The translations under genes were made by a program, and so were the position numbers. The notes beneath the pieces were generated by a model, which saw only the letters and a program-made list of their open reading frames with translations, did no database searches and was not told the origin of the DNA. A DNA stretch of 64,000 bases from Chelatococcus reniformis (GTDB lineage: Bacteria > Pseudomonadota > Alphaproteobacteria > Rhizobiales > Beijerinckiaceae), in assembly GCF_014640075.1 (NCBI RefSeq), contig NZ_BMGG01000008.1:1-64000 (forward strand). Reading direction: 5' to 3'. Shown piece after piece: positions 61,378-64,000 of this stretch; position 1 is the stretch's first letter; every line of letters starts with the position of its first letter.

Positions 61378-61986
61378 ATGATGATGATCCTTCGCGCCTC
61401 GCCGCCCTCCCCCTACAGCCGCCTCGTGCGCATCGCCGCCGAGGTTCTCGGCCTCGGGGACCGCATCACCATGGTGCCGCCCGACCTCACCGACGATTCA
61501 GAGGTGCTGTGGCAGCAGAACCCGCTCGGCAAGATCCCGACTCTGATCACGGAGGACGGCACGGCCCTGTTCGATTCCCGGGTGATCGTCGACTATCTCG
61601 ACCATCTGGCCGGTGGCAGTCGGATCATTCCCGCTGGACCCGAGCGCTTCCAGGTGCTGAGACGCCAGGCGCTGGCCATCGGGCTGCTCGATGCGGCGCT
61701 GCTGCAGGTCTACGAGGGCCGCTATCGTCCGCAGGAGCGGCGGCATGACGGCTGGCTCGCCATGCAGGCGAAGAAGGTCACTGGTGCCCTGGCGGAGCTG
61801 GAGGCGGCGCCGCCGGCGCTCACCTCGCCGCCGGACGTCGGCCAGATCGCGGTGGCCTGCGCCCTGGGGTACCTCGACCTGCGCTTCGGCGGCCGCTGGC
61901 GCGCCGGTCATCCCGCGCTGGTGGATTGGCTGGATCGTTTCGCCGCCAGCGTTCCGGCCTACGGTGCGACCCACGTCAATCCGTGA
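61378..61986 (+). CDS. Glutathione S-transferase family protein
   Basis: A 202-residue cytosolic protein with an N-terminal thioredoxin-like GST domain and an all-helical C-terminal domain. It has ILRASPPSPYSRLVRIAAEV (Ser at the usual catalytic position), NPLGKIPTLITEDG and FDSRVIVDYLDHLAG (glutathione binding). Three ATGs lie in a row at 61378, 61381 and 61384, so the start is ambiguous by two residues. Substrate unknown. Confidence 0.9.
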   Translation: MMMILRASPPSPYSRLVRIAAEVLGLGDRITMVPPDLTDDSEVLWQQNPLGKIPTLITEDGTALFDSRVIVDYLDHLAGGSRIIPAGPERFQVLRRQALAIGLLDAALLQVYEGRYRPQERRHDGWLAMQAKKVTGALAELEAAPPALTSPPDVGQIAVACALGYLDLRFGGRWRAGHPALVDWLDRFAASVPAYGATHVNP

Positions 61987-62032
61987 CAGAGCGTTGGAGC
62001 GCTTCGGCGGGGCCTTGCAGCTCACGCCATAG

Positions 62033-62064
62033 AAAAAGGGCCCGGTGGCGAACCACCGGGCCCC
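62033..62064 (-). terminator. Rho-independent terminator of the porin gene
   Basis: An eleven-base perfect stem, GGGCCCGGTGG (62038-62048) with CCACCGGGCCC (62053-62063) around CGAA, is followed on the minus strand by TTTTT (62033-62037). It lies 25 bases past the porin stop. Confidence 0.9.
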
Positions 62065-62088
62065 AATCGAACGAGTCGTTTCGTCTTA

Positions 62089-62850
62089 TTAGAACTTGTA
62101 GTTCAGGCCGACGCGGACGACGCCGAACTCGTTGTTCTTGCTGCCATTGCTGTAGTAGGAGGTGGCCAGCGCAGCGCCCGGGAGATAGACGTCGCTGTTG
62201 CCGCGGTCGAGGCTGACATACAGGCCTTCGACCTTGGCAGTGATGTTGTCGGTGAAGGCGTACTCGAGACCGCCGCCGACCGTCCAGCCGGTCGCCGTGT
62301 TGTCGCCGTTGCCGCCGTAGTAGGCGCCACCGTAGCCGTAGTTGTTGCCGAAGTAGGCGCTGTTGTTGTTGCCGCCGCCGCCGTAAGCGAAACCGCCGGT
62401 GGCGTAGATCAGGGCGCGGTCGAAGGCGAAACCGGCGCGGGCACGCACGGTGCCGAACCAATCCATGCCCTGGTTGCCGTAGCCGTAGTTGTTCTTGCCG
62501 CCGAGGTCAGCGTACTGGATGTCCGCTTCGGCGCCGATCACGAACTGGCCGATCTGGTAGTTGTAGCCGATCTGGCCACCACCAGCGAAGCCACCGTCGC
62601 TGCCGCTGTCACCGTAGTAGCCGTAACCAGCGTAGCCCGGATAACCGTAGCCGTAAGCGTTGTTGTCGTTGTTGGTGTTCCAGGCGTAGCCGGCGTTCAC
62701 GCCGACGTAGAAGCCGGTCCAGGTGAACACGGGAACGATCACAGCCGGAGCGACCGGCGCGTACTTGCGCGACGGCAGGTCGGCCGCGAATGCAGAACCG
62801 GCAGTCAGCAGGCTTGCGGCAGCGACGCCGGCAAGAAGGAACTTCTTCAT
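62089..62850 (-). CDS. Omp25/Omp31-family outer membrane beta-barrel protein
   Basis: A 253-residue outer-membrane protein. The signal peptide is MKKFLLAGVAAASLLTAGSA with cleavage near AFAADLP; the mature part starts with the family motif FTWTGFYVGVNAGYAW and ends with aromatic YKF, as required for barrel insertion. Eight strands are likely. Two extracellular loops are unusually rich in Gly, Tyr and Asn (about residues 60-90 and 150-180, for example YGYGYPGYAGYGYYG). GGAG precedes the ATG. A strong terminator and its own leader indicate a single-gene transcript. Confidence 0.94.
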   Translation of the reverse strand: MKKFLLAGVAAASLLTAGSAFAADLPSRKYAPVAPAVIVPVFTWTGFYVGVNAGYAWNTNNDNNAYGYGYPGYAGYGYYGDSGSDGGFAGGGQIGYNYQIGQFVIGAEADIQYADLGGKNNYGYGNQGMDWFGTVRARAGFAFDRALIYATGGFAYGGGGNNNSAYFGNNYGYGGAYYGGNGDNTATGWTVGGGLEYAFTDNITAKVEGLYVSLDRGNSDVYLPGAALATSYYSNGSKNNEFGVVRVGLNYKF

Positions 62851-63407
62851 CACTCACTCACTCCGTTTTATTCTTGCGAGACCGGCCGAGGCGGCCCCCG
62901 CGAGTTGTTGGCAAGTAGCCCACCCGCTGGCCGGTGTCTGTAGCACTACGGCCACATGGGCACCAGCCTTTGAGGCGGAACTGTGATGGCCGCTGGCGGA
63001 ACCATGGCGGCTCATCACGACGCAACACAGGACGCGAACAGTGGTGGTCGAACCCCCACCGGCGTCCTCCTATCCCCGCTTCTGGGAGATGGGAGGACGT
63101 CGCTCAGCCTAACCGCTGCCGTTCGAATCCGTTCCGTTCGCGGGGAGATTGATACCTGATTTTGGACGAGAAACGAGCGAAAGCTCCGATCGTGGCTAAA
63201 GAGACTTTAACAGTGAAGCCGACGCACTGCCATGCGTCAGGACGCGCCCGTCCGCATGGCGTGGACGCCCTTCAGCCCGTTGCGCCCGAGGAGGTTCCCG
63301 GTCGACGCGGAAGACAGCAGGCGCATGACGGCGGGAGCCGGGGCGGGCGGCCACCGGCCGACAAGCTGACCCCGGCGGCGCCGACGCTTGCCGCGGCGCC
63401 CCAAGAC
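62851..63407. other. Divergent leader region between the porin and glycosyltransferase genes
   Basis: About 560 bases without a supported gene. It holds the porin leader and a hairpin at 63062-63100. TTCGAATCC near 63122 resembles a tRNA T-loop but no cloverleaf can be built around it. The stretch 63190-63400 is GC-rich with open frames on both strands but no family features. Confidence 0.5.
63062..63100. repeat. Stem-loop in the porin upstream region
   Basis: CGTCCTCC (63063-63070) pairs with GGAGGACG (63092-63099), and an inner TCCC pairs with GGGA. It lies about 210 bases upstream of the porin start and may be part of a long leader or a small RNA. Confidence 0.45.
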
Positions 63408-64000
63408 ATGTCAAAGCCACGGCCGCCCCACCGGTTGCCAGAAGTGTCACACGTTTCCCAGCTGTCCGTCTTCATCATCGCCGTGAACGAGGTCGACCGC
63501 ATCGGCCGGACGATCGAGGCGGTGCGCCCGCTCACCGATGATCTCGTGGTGATCGATTCGGGCTCGACCGACGGCACGCAGGAACTCGCCGCGCGGCTCG
63601 GCGCGCGCGTGATCCACAACGCCTGGCCAGGCTATGGCGAACAGAAGCGCTTCGGTGAGGAGCAGTGCCGCCATGCCTGGCTGCTGAATGTCGACGCCGA
63701 CGAGGTGGTCCCGCCCGATCTGGCGGACGAGATCGCCAGCCTGTTCGCCCGGGGCGAGCCCGAGGCGGACGCCTACCGCATCCGCATCGCAGAGATCTTT
63801 CCGGGTGAGGGCGCCCCTCACCCGCTCGGCTTCGCCCTCGCGCCGGTGCGGCTCTATCGCCACGACAAGGGACGCTACTCCCGCTCGCCCGTGCACGATC
63901 GGGTCGACCTCGTCCCTGGAAGCCGTGTTCGTCGCCTCAAGGGCACCATCCACCATTTCTCGGTGCGCTCGATCGGCGATCAGCTGGCCAAGCTCAACAA
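63408..64000 (+). CDS. Family 2 glycosyltransferase, N-terminal part
   Basis: The gene runs off the right edge; 197 codons are visible. After a short N-terminal arm comes LSVFIIAVNEVDRIGRTIEA, VVIDSGSTDGTQELAARLGA (nucleotide-sugar binding) and AWLLNVDADEVVPPDLADEI with the metal-binding DAD. The segment around GYGEQKRFGEEQCRHAW resembles WaaE/KdtX-like LPS core glycosyltransferases. The start at 63408 was chosen as the first in-frame ATG upstream of the domain; an in-frame GTG at 63444 is possible. Confidence 0.88.
   Translation, partial: MSKPRPPHRLPEVSHVSQLSVFIIAVNEVDRIGRTIEAVRPLTDDLVVIDSGSTDGTQELAARLGARVIHNAWPGYGEQKRFGEEQCRHAWLLNVDADEVVPPDLADEIASLFARGEPEADAYRIRIAEIFPGEGAPHPLGFALAPVRLYRHDKGRYSRSPVHDRVDLVPGSRVRRLKGTIHHFSVRSIGDQLAKLN

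Noticed and set aside
63115-63135. TTCGAATCC resembling a tRNA T-loop
   Set aside because: The flanking bases do not pair as a five-base T stem and no acceptor or anticodon arm could be built on either strand.

Overview
The window looks like the chromosome of an alphaproteobacterium of the order Hyphomicrobiales (Rhizobiales), possibly close to Xanthobacteraceae/Bradyrhizobiaceae. The grounds are high GC with strong GC3 bias; conserved alphaproteobacterial gene orders (kdsB-pheA next to a CycM-type cytochrome; SRP RNA-dnaX-ybaB-recR; def-fmt-truA facing dapE-dapD; rpmH-rnpA-yidC-engB-argB); an Omp25/31-type porin; two yejA genes in one yej operon; and dispersed palindromic intergenic repeats of the rhizobial kind. 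No phage, plasmid, CRISPR, tRNA or intact transposase gene was found.

Layout. 1-126: start of a phosphomannomutase gene that runs off the edge. 135-7893: a minus-strand oligopeptide ABC operon, yejA1-yejA2-yejB-yejE-yejF. 8380-13242: membrane cytochrome c, then kdsB-pheA, a GNAT protein, nudC and a HIT protein. 13339-17420: SRP RNA with a recognisable promoter, dnaX, ybaB, an unknown gene, recR and a small acidic protein. 17490-23151: rmuC, def, fmt, truA, dapE, dapD. 23242-25451: an ECF42-like module (YCII protein, sigma factor, VOC protein). 25740-28171: MliC-like lysozyme inhibitor, alpha/beta hydrolase, DUF1275 membrane protein and a newly noticed 55-residue membrane protein. 28202-30385: thiC under a TPP riboswitch. 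30456-34636: SDR, MFS transporter, methyltransferase, HAD nucleotidase. 34890-38468: enoyl-CoA hydratase and SDR genes separated by a lower-GC methyltransferase segment that lies between two imperfect direct repeats. 38681-43211: RND efflux pair. 43440-48278: argB, DUF423, engB, yidC, rnpA, rpmH. 48893-51922: orphan histidine kinase, a 33-residue membrane protein and an extensin-like lipoprotein. 51936-58718: a fused 5-oxoprolinase/hydantoinase diverging from a DctQMP TRAP transporter. 58854-61986: secreted unknown protein, RNase T2, rlmJ, GST-like protein. 62089-64000: Omp25/31 porin and the start of a family 2 glycosyltransferase.

Most of the window is housekeeping. The features most worth a second look are the direct-repeat-flanked methyltransferase segment at 35832-37659, the TPP riboswitch whose leader contains a dispersed palindromic repeat next to the thiC ribosome-binding site, the small membrane protein that follows thiC, and the pairing of a 5-oxoprolinase-like enzyme with a TRAP importer. 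At least five families of intergenic repeat occur. I did not see a clearly new multi-gene system such as a defence island or novel secretion apparatus. Function calls rest on motif recognition by eye; no database search was run.
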